Assembly (NCBI RefSeq): GCF_905220975.1
Contig: NZ_CAJNBK010000010.1
Location: forward strand, 1 to 64,000
From: Paraburkholderia haematera
GTDB lineage: Bacteria > Pseudomonadota > Gammaproteobacteria > Burkholderiales > Burkholderiaceae
Direction: 5' to 3'
Length of the DNA stretch: 64,000 nt
In this document: positions 8,497 through 17,020 of the stretch, piece by piece
How the letters are laid out: each line of letters begins with the position of its first letter
How positions within the stretch are numbered: position 1 is the stretch's first letter
The notes under the pieces: model-generated
Database searches by the model: none
What the model was told of the DNA's origin: nothing
Seen by the model: only the letters and a program-made list of their open reading frames with translations
Made by a program: the position numbers and the translations under genes

Positions 8497-9105
8497 ATGG
8501 CCCGCACCCGAGCCCCCGACCACGAAACCCAGCGCGACCAGATTCTCGAACTAGCCGCGGCGAAATTCGCGCAGACCAGCTACCCGAGCACCTCGATGGC
8601 CGACCTCGCCGCCGCGAGCGGCACCTCGAAAGCGCGCCTGTACCACTACTACGCAAGCAAGGAAGCGATCCTGTTCGATCTGCTCGACCGCTACACGAAA
8701 CGGCTAATGCTGATCATCGCCGAGGTGGAAGGTGCGAGCCAGCGTCGCGGACTGTCCGAGCGGGAAACCTTTGCGGAACTGATCCGCGCGTTTCTGTCCG
8801 AGTACGAGACGTCGCACAGCCGCCACGTGGCGCTCCTGAATGACGTGAAGTATCTGGTCGACACCCAGCGAGAGATCGTCCTGAACCGCCAGCGCGACGT
8901 GGTCGCCGCTTTTGCGCGGCAGTTGGCGCGCGCCTATCCGGAACGGGCTACGCGCGAAAACCAGACCGCCCTCACGATGATGGTCTTCGGCATGATCAAC
9001 TGGACGTTCACCTGGCTCAAGCCGGACGGCCGGATGGGCTATCGGGAATTTGCCGAGCAGGTGGTCAATATGGTGGATCACGGATTGAGCGCTGCCGAGA
9101 GCTGA
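8497..9105 (+). CDS. paaR: TetR-family repressor, probable PaaR
   Basis: A 202-residue TetR protein. The N-terminal helix-turn-helix (residues ~10-60) reads AAKFAQTSYPSTSMADLAAA then SGTSKARLYHYYASKEAIL. The remaining ~140 residues form the ligand-binding domain with the phenylacetate-regulator-like C-terminus. It lies at the end of the paa cluster, and a TetR-like palindrome sits inside the paaA promoter, so repression relieved by phenylacetyl-CoA is the natural model. The start at 8497 follows the DUF1835 stop by 14 bp. The name is inferred from context and family resemblance. Confidence 0.85.
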   Translation: MARTRAPDHETQRDQILELAAAKFAQTSYPSTSMADLAAASGTSKARLYHYYASKEAILFDLLDRYTKRLMLIIAEVEGASQRRGLSERETFAELIRAFLSEYETSHSRHVALLNDVKYLVDTQREIVLNRQRDVVAAFARQLARAYPERATRENQTALTMMVFGMINWTFTWLKPDGRMGYREFAEQVVNMVDHGLSAAES

Positions 9106-9181
9106 TTGCGCACAGCAGCATTATTCAGACGATTCAGACGAAATAGCTGGCGCCGGTTGCCTAGATGCGACAACTAGTCAC

Positions 9182-9193
9182 GAACGCTCGTTC
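9182..9193. promoter_or_regulatory. TetR-like palindrome GAACG-CT-CGTTC
   Basis: The sequence GAACGCTCGTTC has perfect 5-bp arms around a 2-bp centre and lies in the AT-rich gap between paaR and the GNAT gene. The same half-sites recur at 25873-25888. It is a plausible operator for a TetR-type regulator, but it is not at core-promoter distance from the GNAT start and its regulator is unknown. Confidence 0.4.
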
Positions 9194-9356
9194 AATTTAT
9201 TTTTCCTTAATAATCAATACCCTAAAAATAGGGCGCTAACTTTTTAGGCAATCCCTTCAAATATCGATACGGGTTTTCCCTAGTACGAGACCAGGGTTTC
9301 CGCTAAAATCGTTTTTGCGGTGCACCATACCGCTCGATCAAAAGGAGAACCCGACC

Positions 9357-10025
9357 ATGAACTTGATTACACCCCACGCCGCTGAGCCGATCGTCGCGCA
9401 CGACCGTCTGTTGCAGGCAGGCGGTCGTGCGCCTGCTCTGGTCCGTGAGCTCACCGCTATCGATCGCGATCGCCTGCTGACCCACTTCCTCTCGCTCGGC
9501 GAAGACGACCGCCTTCTGCGCTTTGGCCAGATCGTGCCGGACCACGTTATCGAAAACTATGTCCGCGCGATCGATTTCACGCGCGATACGGTCTTTGGTG
9601 TGTTCAACAGTCAGTTGCAACTCATCGGTGTTGGCCATCTGGCGTATCTGCCGGTCGAAGGCGACAAGCGCACCGCTGAGTTCGGCGTGTCGGTGCTGGA
9701 AAGCGCCCGCGGGCGAGGTATTGGCTCGAAGCTCTTCGAGCGCGCCGCCATCCGCAGCCGCAATACGCATGTCACCACGCTGTACATGCACTGCCTATCG
9801 CGCAATTCGACCATGATGCACATCGCGAAGAAGGCCGGCATGAAGATCGAATACGCGTACGGCGAAGCCGACGCCTATCTGACGCTGCCGCCGGCAGATC
9901 AAACGAGCATCATCGCTGAGATGCTGCAGGAGCAAGCCGCGGTCTTCGACTACGCGCTCAAGCGCCAGGCGCGTCAGGCGTCGAAGTTGTTCGAATCGTT
10001 CTTGCCGACGGCGGAAGCCGCTTAA
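9357..10025 (+). CDS. GNAT-family N-acetyltransferase
   Basis: A 222-residue protein with a single GNAT fold. The acetyl-CoA-binding motif A is visible as FGVSVLESARGRGIGSKLFE (about residues 107-126), preceded by the beta-strand VFGVFNSQLQLIGVGHLAYL. The ribosome-binding site AAAGGAG at 9340-9346 fixes the start at 9357. The substrate is unknown. It stands alone, followed by a strong hairpin terminator and a convergent Lrp/AsnC gene. The 251-bp upstream gap is unusually AT-rich and probably holds its promoter. Confidence 0.88.
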   Translation: MNLITPHAAEPIVAHDRLLQAGGRAPALVRELTAIDRDRLLTHFLSLGEDDRLLRFGQIVPDHVIENYVRAIDFTRDTVFGVFNSQLQLIGVGHLAYLPVEGDKRTAEFGVSVLESARGRGIGSKLFERAAIRSRNTHVTTLYMHCLSRNSTMMHIAKKAGMKIEYAYGEADAYLTLPPADQTSIIAEMLQEQAAVFDYALKRQARQASKLFESFLPTAEAA

Positions 10026-10043
10026 CCGGTCTGCGCTTCGGCG

Positions 10044-10078
10044 AAAAAAGGGCGGCCTCGCGGCTGCCCTTTTTGTTT
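10044..10078. terminator. Bidirectional intrinsic terminator
   Basis: AAAAAGGGC (10045-10053) pairs with GCCCTTTTT (10066-10074), with a GC-rich inner stem. A-run and T-run on both sides allow termination of the GNAT gene and of the convergent Lrp/AsnC gene. Confidence 0.85.
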
Positions 10079-10105
10079 GTCCGTCGCCTGAGCGCAGTCC
10101 GGCGC

Positions 10106-10603
10106 TCACAAAATCGGCAGCGCCGTCGTCTCCTTGAATCTCTCGAGCGAAAAGCTTGTCTTCACATCGATTACCGATGGATGGTGCAGCAACTGCTCCT
10201 GCACGAAACGTGAAAAGTGCGCCATATCCTCGACCTGCACGCGCAGCAGGTAATCCATATCGCCCGTCATCGCGTGACAGGCGACCACTTCCGGCCACGT
10301 CTGCACCGCTGCCCGGAACAGATCGGCATGCGTTGCGCCGCCGCGCGGACTGAGCGCCGGACCGCTGCGCTTTTCTAGCCGCACGTTGACGTAAGCCAAC
10401 AGATCGAGCCCAAGCTTTTGCGCATCGAGCAGCGCGACATAGCCGCGAATCACCCCGCTTTCTTCCAGCCGACGGATACGCCGTAAACACGGACTCGGCG
10501 ACAAATTGATGCGCTCGGCAATCTCCTGGTTCGACAACCGGCCATTCTCCTGAAGGATTGCCAGAATGCGTCTGTCGATGGCGTCTATCTCTATTTTTGC
10601 CAT
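10106..10603 (-). CDS. Lrp/AsnC-family transcriptional regulator
   Basis: A 165-residue regulator. The helix-turn-helix occupies residues ~1-60 (IDAIDRRILAILQENGRLSN, then LSPSPCLRRIRRLEESGVIR), and the C-terminal RAM ligand-binding domain ends with ERFKETTALPIL. Such proteins sense amino acids or aromatic metabolites and usually control the neighbouring operon. It is divergent from hppD with 294 bp between, so control of 4-hydroxyphenylpyruvate dioxygenase in response to tyrosine or phenylalanine is likely but unproven. Confidence 0.9.
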   Translation of the reverse strand: MAKIEIDAIDRRILAILQENGRLSNQEIAERINLSPSPCLRRIRRLEESGVIRGYVALLDAQKLGLDLLAYVNVRLEKRSGPALSPRGGATHADLFRAAVQTWPEVVACHAMTGDMDYLLRVQVEDMAHFSRFVQEQLLHHPSVIDVKTSFSLERFKETTALPIL

Positions 10604-10746
10604 TTTCTGCCATCCATGTGAAAAAGTGAGCTAGAAAATAGCGCAAGCGTATCGACACGTGATTAAGTTCGCAAGTTTCCGTCGCCAGCACGCCTTTACA
10701 CTGGCCTCATTCAGTCGCGCAATGCGCGCCCCCCTTAGCTTTGCTT

Positions 10747-10883
10747 GGGACCCGGGTGAGTGCTGAAGCGCTAACTCGGGTCGACAACTTTGCATGGGAC
10801 CAGAGTAAGCGCTAAAGCGCTAACTCTGGTCGACAACTTTGTATGGGACCAGAGTAAGCGCTAAAGCGCTAACTCTGGTCGAC
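10747..10883 (+). repeat. Three tandem 49-bp hairpin repeats in the hppD leader
   Basis: Copies begin at 10747, 10796 and 10845 with a 49-bp period; copies 2 and 3 are nearly identical, copy 1 is diverged and copy 3 is cut at ~39 bp. Each contains an imperfect palindrome, GACCAGAGTAAGCGCT paired with AGCGCTAACTCTGGTC across two bases, able to form a ~16-bp stem in RNA. The linker is ACAACTTTGTATG. The last copy ends 3 bp before the hppD ribosome-binding site AGGAGACA (10886-10893), so all three hairpins would lie in the 5' leader or promoter of hppD. Confidence 0.9.
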
Positions 10884-10897
10884 ACAGGAGACAGACA

Positions 10898-11995
10898 ATG
10901 CAGGTTTCAACTTGGGAAAACCCGGTCGGCACCGACGGCTTCGAATTCATCGAATACACCGCACCGGATCCGAAGGCGCTCGGCAAACTGTTCGAACAGA
11001 TGGGCTTCACCGCCGTCGCCCGGCATCGTCACAAAGACGTGACGCTGTATCGCCAGGGTGACATCAACTTCATCGTCAACGGGGAACCGCATTCGTTCGC
11101 GCAACGTTTCACGCGCCTGCATGGCCCGTCTATCTGCGCGATCGCTTTCCGCGTGCAAGACGCGGCGAAGGCTTACGAGCAGGCTCTGGAAAAAGGCGCC
11201 TGGGGCTTCGACAACAAGACCGGCCCGATGGAACTGAACATCCCGGCGATCAAGGGTATCGGCGACTCGCTGATCTATTTCGTCGACCGCTGGCGCGGCA
11301 AGAACGGTGCCGAGCCGGGCAGCGTTGGCAACATCGATATTTATGACGTCGACTTCGAGCCGATTCCCGGCGCGAATCCGAACCCGGTCGGCCACGGCCT
11401 GACCTACATCGATCACCTGACGCACAACGTCCATCGCGGACGCATGCAGGAATGGGCGGAGTTCTATGAGCGCCTGTTCAATTTCCGCGAAGTGCGTTAC
11501 TTCGACATCGAAGGCAAGGTGACGGGTGTGAAATCGAAGGCGATGACCTCGCCGTGCGGCAAGATCCGCATTCCGATCAATGAGGAAGGTTCAGACGTGG
11601 CGGGCCAGATTCAGGAATATCTGGACCAATACCACGGCGAGGGCATTCAGCACATCGCGCTGGGCAGCAACGACATTTACCGCACCGTGGACGGATTGCG
11701 CGCGGCGAAAATCTCGCTACTCGATACGATCGACACGTACTATGAACTGGTCGATCGCCGCGTGCCGAATCACGGCGAGCCGCTCGACGAATTGCGTAAG
11801 CGCAAGATCCTGATAGACGGCGCGCCCGACGACTTGCTGCTGCAGATCTTCACCGAAAACCAGATCGGGCCGATCTTCTTCGAGATCATTCAGCGAAAAG
11901 GCAATCAAGGCTTCGGTGAAGGCAATTTCAAGGCGCTGTTCGAATCGATCGAACTGGACCAGATTCGCCGTGGCGTGGTTCAGGACAAGGCTTGA
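10898..11995 (+). CDS. hppD: 4-hydroxyphenylpyruvate dioxygenase
   Basis: A 365-residue Fe(II) dioxygenase converting 4-hydroxyphenylpyruvate to homogentisate in tyrosine degradation. The iron ligands expected of the family are present: H173 (in TYIDHLTHNV), H252 (in IQHIALGSND) and E329 (in IFFEIIQRKG). Length is normal. The ribosome-binding site AGGAGACA precedes the ATG. The leader is occupied by three tandem hairpin repeats and the Lrp/AsnC gene is divergent. Homogentisate dioxygenase is not in the window. Confidence 0.97.
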   Translation: MQVSTWENPVGTDGFEFIEYTAPDPKALGKLFEQMGFTAVARHRHKDVTLYRQGDINFIVNGEPHSFAQRFTRLHGPSICAIAFRVQDAAKAYEQALEKGAWGFDNKTGPMELNIPAIKGIGDSLIYFVDRWRGKNGAEPGSVGNIDIYDVDFEPIPGANPNPVGHGLTYIDHLTHNVHRGRMQEWAEFYERLFNFREVRYFDIEGKVTGVKSKAMTSPCGKIRIPINEEGSDVAGQIQEYLDQYHGEGIQHIALGSNDIYRTVDGLRAAKISLLDTIDTYYELVDRRVPNHGEPLDELRKRKILIDGAPDDLLLQIFTENQIGPIFFEIIQRKGNQGFGEGNFKALFESIELDQIRRGVVQDKA

Positions 11996-12033
11996 CGTAA
12001 CGGCTGAAAGCCGGCGCGGAATCTGAGAGATGT

Positions 12034-12070
12034 AAAAAAGGGCGAGGATCTTGCGATTCTCGCCCTTCGT
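12034..12070. terminator. Hairpin terminator between convergent genes
   Basis: AAGGGCGAG (12038-12046) pairs with CTCGCCCTT (12059-12067). Six A residues at 12034-12039 give a good U-tract on the minus strand, for the small gene at 12139. The plus-strand tail is only moderately T-rich, so hppD termination here may be leaky. Confidence 0.75.
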
Positions 12071-12138
12071 CGTTTATGCCATCGCCCGAAGCCCGGACAA
12101 CTGCAGATTTTCAACCGACGCGCCGCCTCGGCGACGCA

Positions 12139-12345
12139 TCACGAATTCTGGTCTTCCTCGTCGGCCTTCGTGGATCGTGCAATGCGCTCCATCGCAATGC
12201 GTGCGGGCGCGACTTGCGCCGTGCTCGTGATCGCGTTCGACAACGCCCCTGCGCTACTCGCGCTTGAGCTCGAACGCACCGGCGCGCTCATGGCGAAGAA
12301 TGCGGCCGAAACCATCAGGAAAGTCTGGATGTTTCTCGTGTTCAT
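12139..12345 (-). CDS. Small exported protein of unknown function
   Basis: A 68-residue protein starting MNTRNIQTFLMVSAAFFAMS, a clear signal peptide with cleavage near the APVRS stretch. The mature part (~45 residues) is Ser/Ala-rich, then charged, ending KADEEDQNS. The ribosome-binding site AAGGAG lies 5 bp upstream of the ATG on the minus strand, which supports real translation. I do not recognise the family. It is convergent with hppD. Confidence 0.6.
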   Translation of the reverse strand: MNTRNIQTFLMVSAAFFAMSAPVRSSSSASSAGALSNAITSTAQVAPARIAMERIARSTKADEEDQNS

Positions 12346-12690
12346 GCGTACTCCTTTTCTAACTGCCCTGCTGTCCTGAAGCTCCACCGAATGCAGAGCG
12401 TTGCGCAGACATTGCTCGCAGGTGGGGGATTAGACAGACATTTCAACTGCGGTTCCGCAAATTTGTAGTTTTTACAGCTTGTTACAGCGGCGACCGGCGC
12501 CAGAAGCCGCCCAATGCGCGCCGTGGAAATCACGCTGCATCGCCGCATTTCTTCCGCGCTGCGGCGGGTTTTCACCAGTGCTACCATCGCTTAAAACACG
12601 TCAATATGGCGACCCCGGCCCCAAGCATTCACAAGATGCAGCGGCCCAAAAAGTTTTGGCGATCCCAAACTGGGTGGAGGAGTACACATA
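12346..12690. other. Intergenic region, no gene seen
   Basis: A 345-bp gap between two divergent genes, which should contain both promoters. No clear operator, repeat or RNA structure was found. A strong ribosome-binding site (GGAGGAG, 12676-12682) precedes the plus-strand oxidoreductase. Confidence 0.6.
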
Positions 12691-15600
12691 ATGAATGCCC
12701 CGCTAGACGCAGATCAGCGAGCCTCGCTCGAAGCCGCGCTATCTTCCGTCACGCTCGACGACAAATACACCCTCGAACGCGGCCGCGCATATATGAGCGG
12801 CATCCAGGCGCTAGTGCGTCTGCCGATGCTGCAGCAGGAACGCGACCAGGCCGCCGGGCTGAATACCGCCGGCTTTATCTCCGGTTATCGCGGGTCTCCC
12901 CTCGGCGGACTCGACCAATCTCTGTGGAAGGCGAAGCAGCATCTCGCCGCACACCAGGTTGTCTTCCAACCCGGCGTCAACGAAGACCTTGCGGCGACCG
13001 CCGTGTGGGGTTCACAGCAGGTCAATCTGTACCCGAGTGCCAAATACGATGGCGTGTTCTCGATGTGGTACGGCAAGGGCCCGGGCGTCGACCGCTCCGG
13101 CGACGTCTTCAAACATGGCAATTCGGCAGGTTCGGCGCAACACGGCGGCGTTCTCGTGCTGGCCGGCGACGACCACGCCGCCAAATCCTCGACACTCGCG
13201 CACCAATCGGAACACATCTTCAAGGCGTGTGGCCTGCCGGTGCTGTTTCCGTCGAACGTGCAGGAATATCTGGACTTCGGCCTGCACGGCTGGGCGATGA
13301 GCCGCTACTCCGGCCTGTGGGTCGCGATGAAGTGCGTGACCGACGTGGTCGAATCGTCGGCTTCGGTCGATATCGATCCGCACCGCACCAAAATCATTCT
13401 GCCGGACGACTTCGCTATGCCGGCAGGCGGCCTGAACATCCGCTGGCCGGATCCGCCGCTGGTGCAGGAAGCGCGTCTGCTCGACTACAAGTGGTACGCG
13501 GCGCTCGCCTATGTGCGCGCGAACAAACTGGACCGCATCGAAATCGATTCGCCGAATGCGCGCTTCGGCATCATGACCGGCGGCAAGGCGTACCTCGACG
13601 TGCGTCAGGCGCTGACCGACCTCGGCCTGGATGACGAAACCTGTTCGCGCATCGGCATCCGTCTGTACAAGGTCGGCTGTGTATGGCCGCTCGAGGCACA
13701 AGGTGCGCACGCGTTCGCGCGCGGTCTCGAAGAAATTCTGGTGGTTGAAGAAAAACGCCAGATTCTCGAATACGCGATCAAGGAAGAACTGTACAACTGG
13801 CCCGATGCGCAGCGTCCGCGCGTGTTCGGGAAGTTCGACGAGAAGGACGGCGCGGGCGGCGAATGGTCGGTGCCGATGGGCAACTGGCTGCTGCCGGCGC
13901 ACTACGAACTCTCGCCGGCGATCATCGCCAAGGCGATCGCCACGCGGCTCGACAAGTTCGACCTGCCGTCCGACGTGCGTGCACGCATCGCGACGCGCAT
14001 CGCGGTGATCGAAGCGAAGGAAAAAGCCTTGGCGCGTCCGCGCGTCGAAGCCGAGCGCAAGCCGTGGTTCTGCTCGGGCTGTCCGCACAACACGTCGACA
14101 AACGTGCCGGAAGGCTCGCGTGCGATGGCCGGTATCGGCTGCCACTACATGACTGTGTGGATGGACCGCAGCACCAGCACCTTCAGTCAGATGGGCGGCG
14201 AAGGCGTCGCGTGGGTCGGTCAGGCTCCGTTCAGCAACGACAAGCACGTGTTCGCCAACCTCGGCGACGGCACCTACTTCCACTCGGGCCTGCTCGCGAT
14301 TCGCGCGGCGATCGCGTCGAAGGTCAATATCACCTACAAGATTCTCTACAACGACGCGGTCGCGATGACGGGCGGCCAGCCCGTCGACGGCGTGCTGACC
14401 GTGCCGCAGATCACGCAACAGCTCGCCGCCGAAGGCGCGACGAAAATCGCGATCGTCACCGATGAACCGGAGAAGTACGCCGCGAACGTCGGTCTCGCAC
14501 CTGGCATCGACATTCATCATCGCGACAAGCTCGATGAGGTGCAGCGCCAGCTTCGCGAGATTTCCGGCACCACGATCCTGATTTACGACCAGACCTGCGC
14601 GACCGAAAAGCGCCGCCGCAGGAAACGCGGCACGTATCCGGATCCGGCGCGCCGTGTCGTGATCAACGAAGCGGTGTGCGAAGGTTGCGGCGATTGCTCG
14701 GTGAAGTCGAATTGTCTCTCCGTGGAGCCGCTCGATACGGAGTACGGCACCAAGCGCCAGATCAATCAATCGACTTGCAACAAGGACTTCTCGTGCGTGA
14801 ACGGGTTCTGCCCGAGCTTCGTATCCGTCGAAGGCGGTCAGTTGCGCAAGCCGAAGGCGGCGTCAGGCATTGTCGGTGACGCAATGCCGCCGGTGCCGGA
14901 ACCCGAACTACCGTCGATCGCGCGCCCTTATGGGGTGCTGGTGACGGGCGTCGGCGGAACGGGCGTCGTAACGATCGGCGCATTGCTCGGGATGGCCGCG
15001 CATCTGGAAAACAAGGGCGTCACGGTACTCGACGTCACCGGCCTCGCGCAAAAGGGCGGCGCCGTGATGAGCCACGTGCAGATCGCTAACCATCCGGCGG
15101 ACATCCACGCGACCCGTATCGCAATGGGCGAAGCCAGTCTCGTGATCGGGTGCGATGCGATCGTCACCGCCAGCGACGAATGCGTCTCGCGGATGCAGGC
15201 CGGCCGTACCCGTGTCGTGCTCAATAGCGCGCACACGCCGACCGCCGAGCTCATCAAGAATCCGAACTGGCGCTTCCCGGGCAGCAGCACTGAAGCGGAC
15301 GTACGGGCCGGTGCGGGCGACGACGGTGTCGATATGGTCGATGCGAATCACTTCGCCGTTGCGTTGCTCGGCGACGCGATCTACACGAATCCGTTCGTGC
15401 TCGGCTACGCATGGCAAAAGGGCTGGGTGCCGCTGACCTATCAGTCGCTGATGCGCGCGATCGAGCTGAACAACGTGCAGATCGAGAAGAACCGTGCGGC
15501 ATTCGAATGGGGCCGCCGGGCTGCGCATGATGTGGCGGCGGTGCGCAAGCTCGCTCAGTCGCAAGGACGCGGTGCCGCAGCGGAAATGGCGAGCAGCAAG

Positions 15601-16290
15601 ATCATCTCGCTGCACACGCCGAAGGCGCTCGACACGATGATAGATAAGCGCGCCGACTATCTTGCAGCATGGCAAAACGCCGCGTACGCCGATCGCTATC
15701 GCGCGCTGGTGTCGCAAGTGCGTGTGGCGGAATCGGCGCTCGACTCGATCGACGGCCAGTTGCCGTTGACCGACGCGGTCGCGAAGAACCTGCACAAGCT
15801 GATGGCTTACAAGGACGAGTACGAAGTCGCACGGCTTTACAGCGACCCCGCGTTCATCGAAAAACTGAAGGCGAATTTCGAGGGCGACTGGAAGTTGCAC
15901 ATTCACCTCGCGCCGCCGACGTTCTCGAAGAAAGACGCACAAGGTCATCTCGTGAAGAAGAAGTACGGACCTTGGGTGTTCAGCGCCATGCACGTGCTCG
16001 CAAAACTCAAGTTCCTGCGCGGGACCGCGCTCGACGTGTTCGGCAAGACTGAGGAGCGTCGCACGGAGCGTGCGCTGATCGTGGAATATGAAGCACTGGT
16101 GCGTGAACTGATCGGCGGCCTGACCGCGCAGAAACGTGAACTGGCGGTCGAACTGGCGAATCTGCCGGACGGCATCCGCGGCTACGGGCACGTGAAGGAA
16201 AATAACCTGAAGGGCGTGCGTGTCAAGTGGAACGACTTGCTGACGCGTTGGCGCTCGACGGAAGCGGGAAAGGCCCAGCACGCGGCATGA
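12691..16290 (+). CDS. Fused indolepyruvate:ferredoxin oxidoreductase
   Basis: A 1199-residue single-chain 2-oxoacid:ferredoxin oxidoreductase, a fusion of the IorA-like and IorB-like parts found in aerobic proteobacteria. The N-terminal pyrimidine-binding region has FISGYRGSPLGGLDQ; the thiamine-diphosphate region has CSGCPHNTSTNVPEG and NLGDGTYFHSG; a cysteine cluster CEGCGDC...C suggests Fe-S; the gamma domain has GVLVTGVGGTGVVTIGALLG. It would convert indolepyruvate or phenylpyruvate to the aryl-acetyl-CoA, CO2 and reduced ferredoxin. Nearby hppD and paa genes fit a role in aromatic amino-acid breakdown. Substrate preference is inferred from family and context. Confidence 0.92.
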   Translation: MNAPLDADQRASLEAALSSVTLDDKYTLERGRAYMSGIQALVRLPMLQQERDQAAGLNTAGFISGYRGSPLGGLDQSLWKAKQHLAAHQVVFQPGVNEDLAATAVWGSQQVNLYPSAKYDGVFSMWYGKGPGVDRSGDVFKHGNSAGSAQHGGVLVLAGDDHAAKSSTLAHQSEHIFKACGLPVLFPSNVQEYLDFGLHGWAMSRYSGLWVAMKCVTDVVESSASVDIDPHRTKIILPDDFAMPAGGLNIRWPDPPLVQEARLLDYKWYAALAYVRANKLDRIEIDSPNARFGIMTGGKAYLDVRQALTDLGLDDETCSRIGIRLYKVGCVWPLEAQGAHAFARGLEEILVVEEKRQILEYAIKEELYNWPDAQRPRVFGKFDEKDGAGGEWSVPMGNWLLPAHYELSPAIIAKAIATRLDKFDLPSDVRARIATRIAVIEAKEKALARPRVEAERKPWFCSGCPHNTSTNVPEGSRAMAGIGCHYMTVWMDRSTSTFSQMGGEGVAWVGQAPFSNDKHVFANLGDGTYFHSGLLAIRAAIASKVNITYKILYNDAVAMTGGQPVDGVLTVPQITQQLAAEGATKIAIVTDEPEKYAANVGLAPGIDIHHRDKLDEVQRQLREISGTTILIYDQTCATEKRRRRKRGTYPDPARRVVINEAVCEGCGDCSVKSNCLSVEPLDTEYGTKRQINQSTCNKDFSCVNGFCPSFVSVEGGQLRKPKAASGIVGDAMPPVPEPELPSIARPYGVLVTGVGGTGVVTIGALLGMAAHLENKGVTVLDVTGLAQKGGAVMSHVQIANHPADIHATRIAMGEASLVIGCDAIVTASDECVSRMQAGRTRVVLNSAHTPTAELIKNPNWRFPGSSTEADVRAGAGDDGVDMVDANHFAVALLGDAIYTNPFVLGYAWQKGWVPLTYQSLMRAIELNNVQIEKNRAAFEWGRRAAHDVAAVRKLAQSQGRGAAAEMASSKIISLHTPKALDTMIDKRADYLAAWQNAAYADRYRALVSQVRVAESALDSIDGQLPLTDAVAKNLHKLMAYKDEYEVARLYSDPAFIEKLKANFEGDWKLHIHLAPPTFSKKDAQGHLVKKKYGPWVFSAMHVLAKLKFLRGTALDVFGKTEERRTERALIVEYEALVRELIGGLTAQKRELAVELANLPDGIRGYGHVKENNLKGVRVKWNDLLTRWRSTEAGKAQHAA

Positions 16291-16327
16291 TCTTGCCGGC
16301 ATGACCGGCTGACGCCGGCCTGCAATG

Positions 16328-16364
16328 GAAAAGGCGGCTGTCCTCACGGACAGTCGCCTTTTTT
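16328..16364 (+). terminator. Intrinsic terminator of the oxidoreductase gene
   Basis: AAGGCGGCTGTCC and GGACAGTCGCCTT form a 13-bp stem with a TCAC loop and one G-T pair, followed by six T residues. Confidence 0.9.
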
Positions 16365-16389
16365 GCCCGTTTCGACACGTGATGCGTGT

Positions 16390-16740
16390 GTACAAGAACA
16401 AGCGGTACAGCTCCTTCCAACAACACAACAACAACCAACCAAAAACAAACAACTACCAAACGGCAACTACGAACTTCTACTGCAATTTCAACTACCGCTA
16501 CTTCAAGTACTACTGTTACTTCTACCGCGAACTTCCACTTCGATTGCAAACTTCAAACTCAACTACCAACTTCACAACACACATTTACTGCAAGTACTGC
16601 GACCCATTGATACTGCTTGTCTTCACCATCAGAACTTCAACTTCAACTTCAACTTCAACTTCAACTTCAACTTCAACTTCAACTTCAACTTCAACTTCAA
16701 CTGCTACTGCAACAACACCACCATCCAACACCAGAAGAAG
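16390..16740 (+). repeat. Guanine-depleted tract with (AACTTC)11 microsatellite
   Basis: About 350 bp on the plus strand are almost free of G and made of CAA, AAC, TTC, ACT and similar triplets, in a genome otherwise rich in G and C. Inside it, 16633-16698 is eleven perfect copies of AACTTC, with a partial copy to 16702. Reading frames are open (TSTSTS, NFNFNF, QLQLQL) only because stop codons other than TAA need G. No ribosome-binding site or conserved protein is evident, so it is not called a gene. Unstructured, C-rich, G-poor RNA of this kind resembles Rho-loading sequence. Confidence 0.9.
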
Positions 16741-16923
16741 CGCAACGCCAGACTCAATGCACGGATTGACCAGCCGACTGTTCCGTTGCTATCGCGTTGT
16801 GCCGCGCTTCAGAAGTAACTTTACAAAAGTGTCACAGCGATTCGAATAGGAGCATTCTTAAAGCTCACGTAGTCGCCTAAGAATTCTTCAGACCAACAAC
16901 CACCAGAATAAGAACGAGCACAT

Positions 16924-16957
16924 AAAAAAACGCCACGGAAGCAACTTCCGTGGCGTT
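16924..16957 (-). terminator. Intrinsic terminator of maeB
   Basis: A perfect 13-bp stem, AACGCCACGGAAG (16929-16941) with CTTCCGTGGCGTT (16945-16957), has a 3-bp loop. The A-run at 16924-16930 gives the U-tract on the minus strand, 64 bp after the maeB stop. Confidence 0.92.
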
Positions 16958-17020
16958 CTCCTAGCTGTCCAGCGAACGCTGCAATGCAGCGCCACCGCTT
17001 CAAGCCTCAACCTATTCGCA

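Noticed and set aside
10839..11042. 67-residue open frame across the hppD leader repeats
   Set aside because: It starts inside a repeat linker and runs out of frame into hppD; no ribosome-binding site.
13012..14769. 585-residue minus-strand open frame
   Set aside because: Antisense to the ferredoxin oxidoreductase; composition is Arg/His-rich and lacks any domain.
16325..16849. Ser/Thr-repeat open frames in the G-poor tract
   Set aside because: They are open only because G is nearly absent, three frames are open at once, and no start signal is present.
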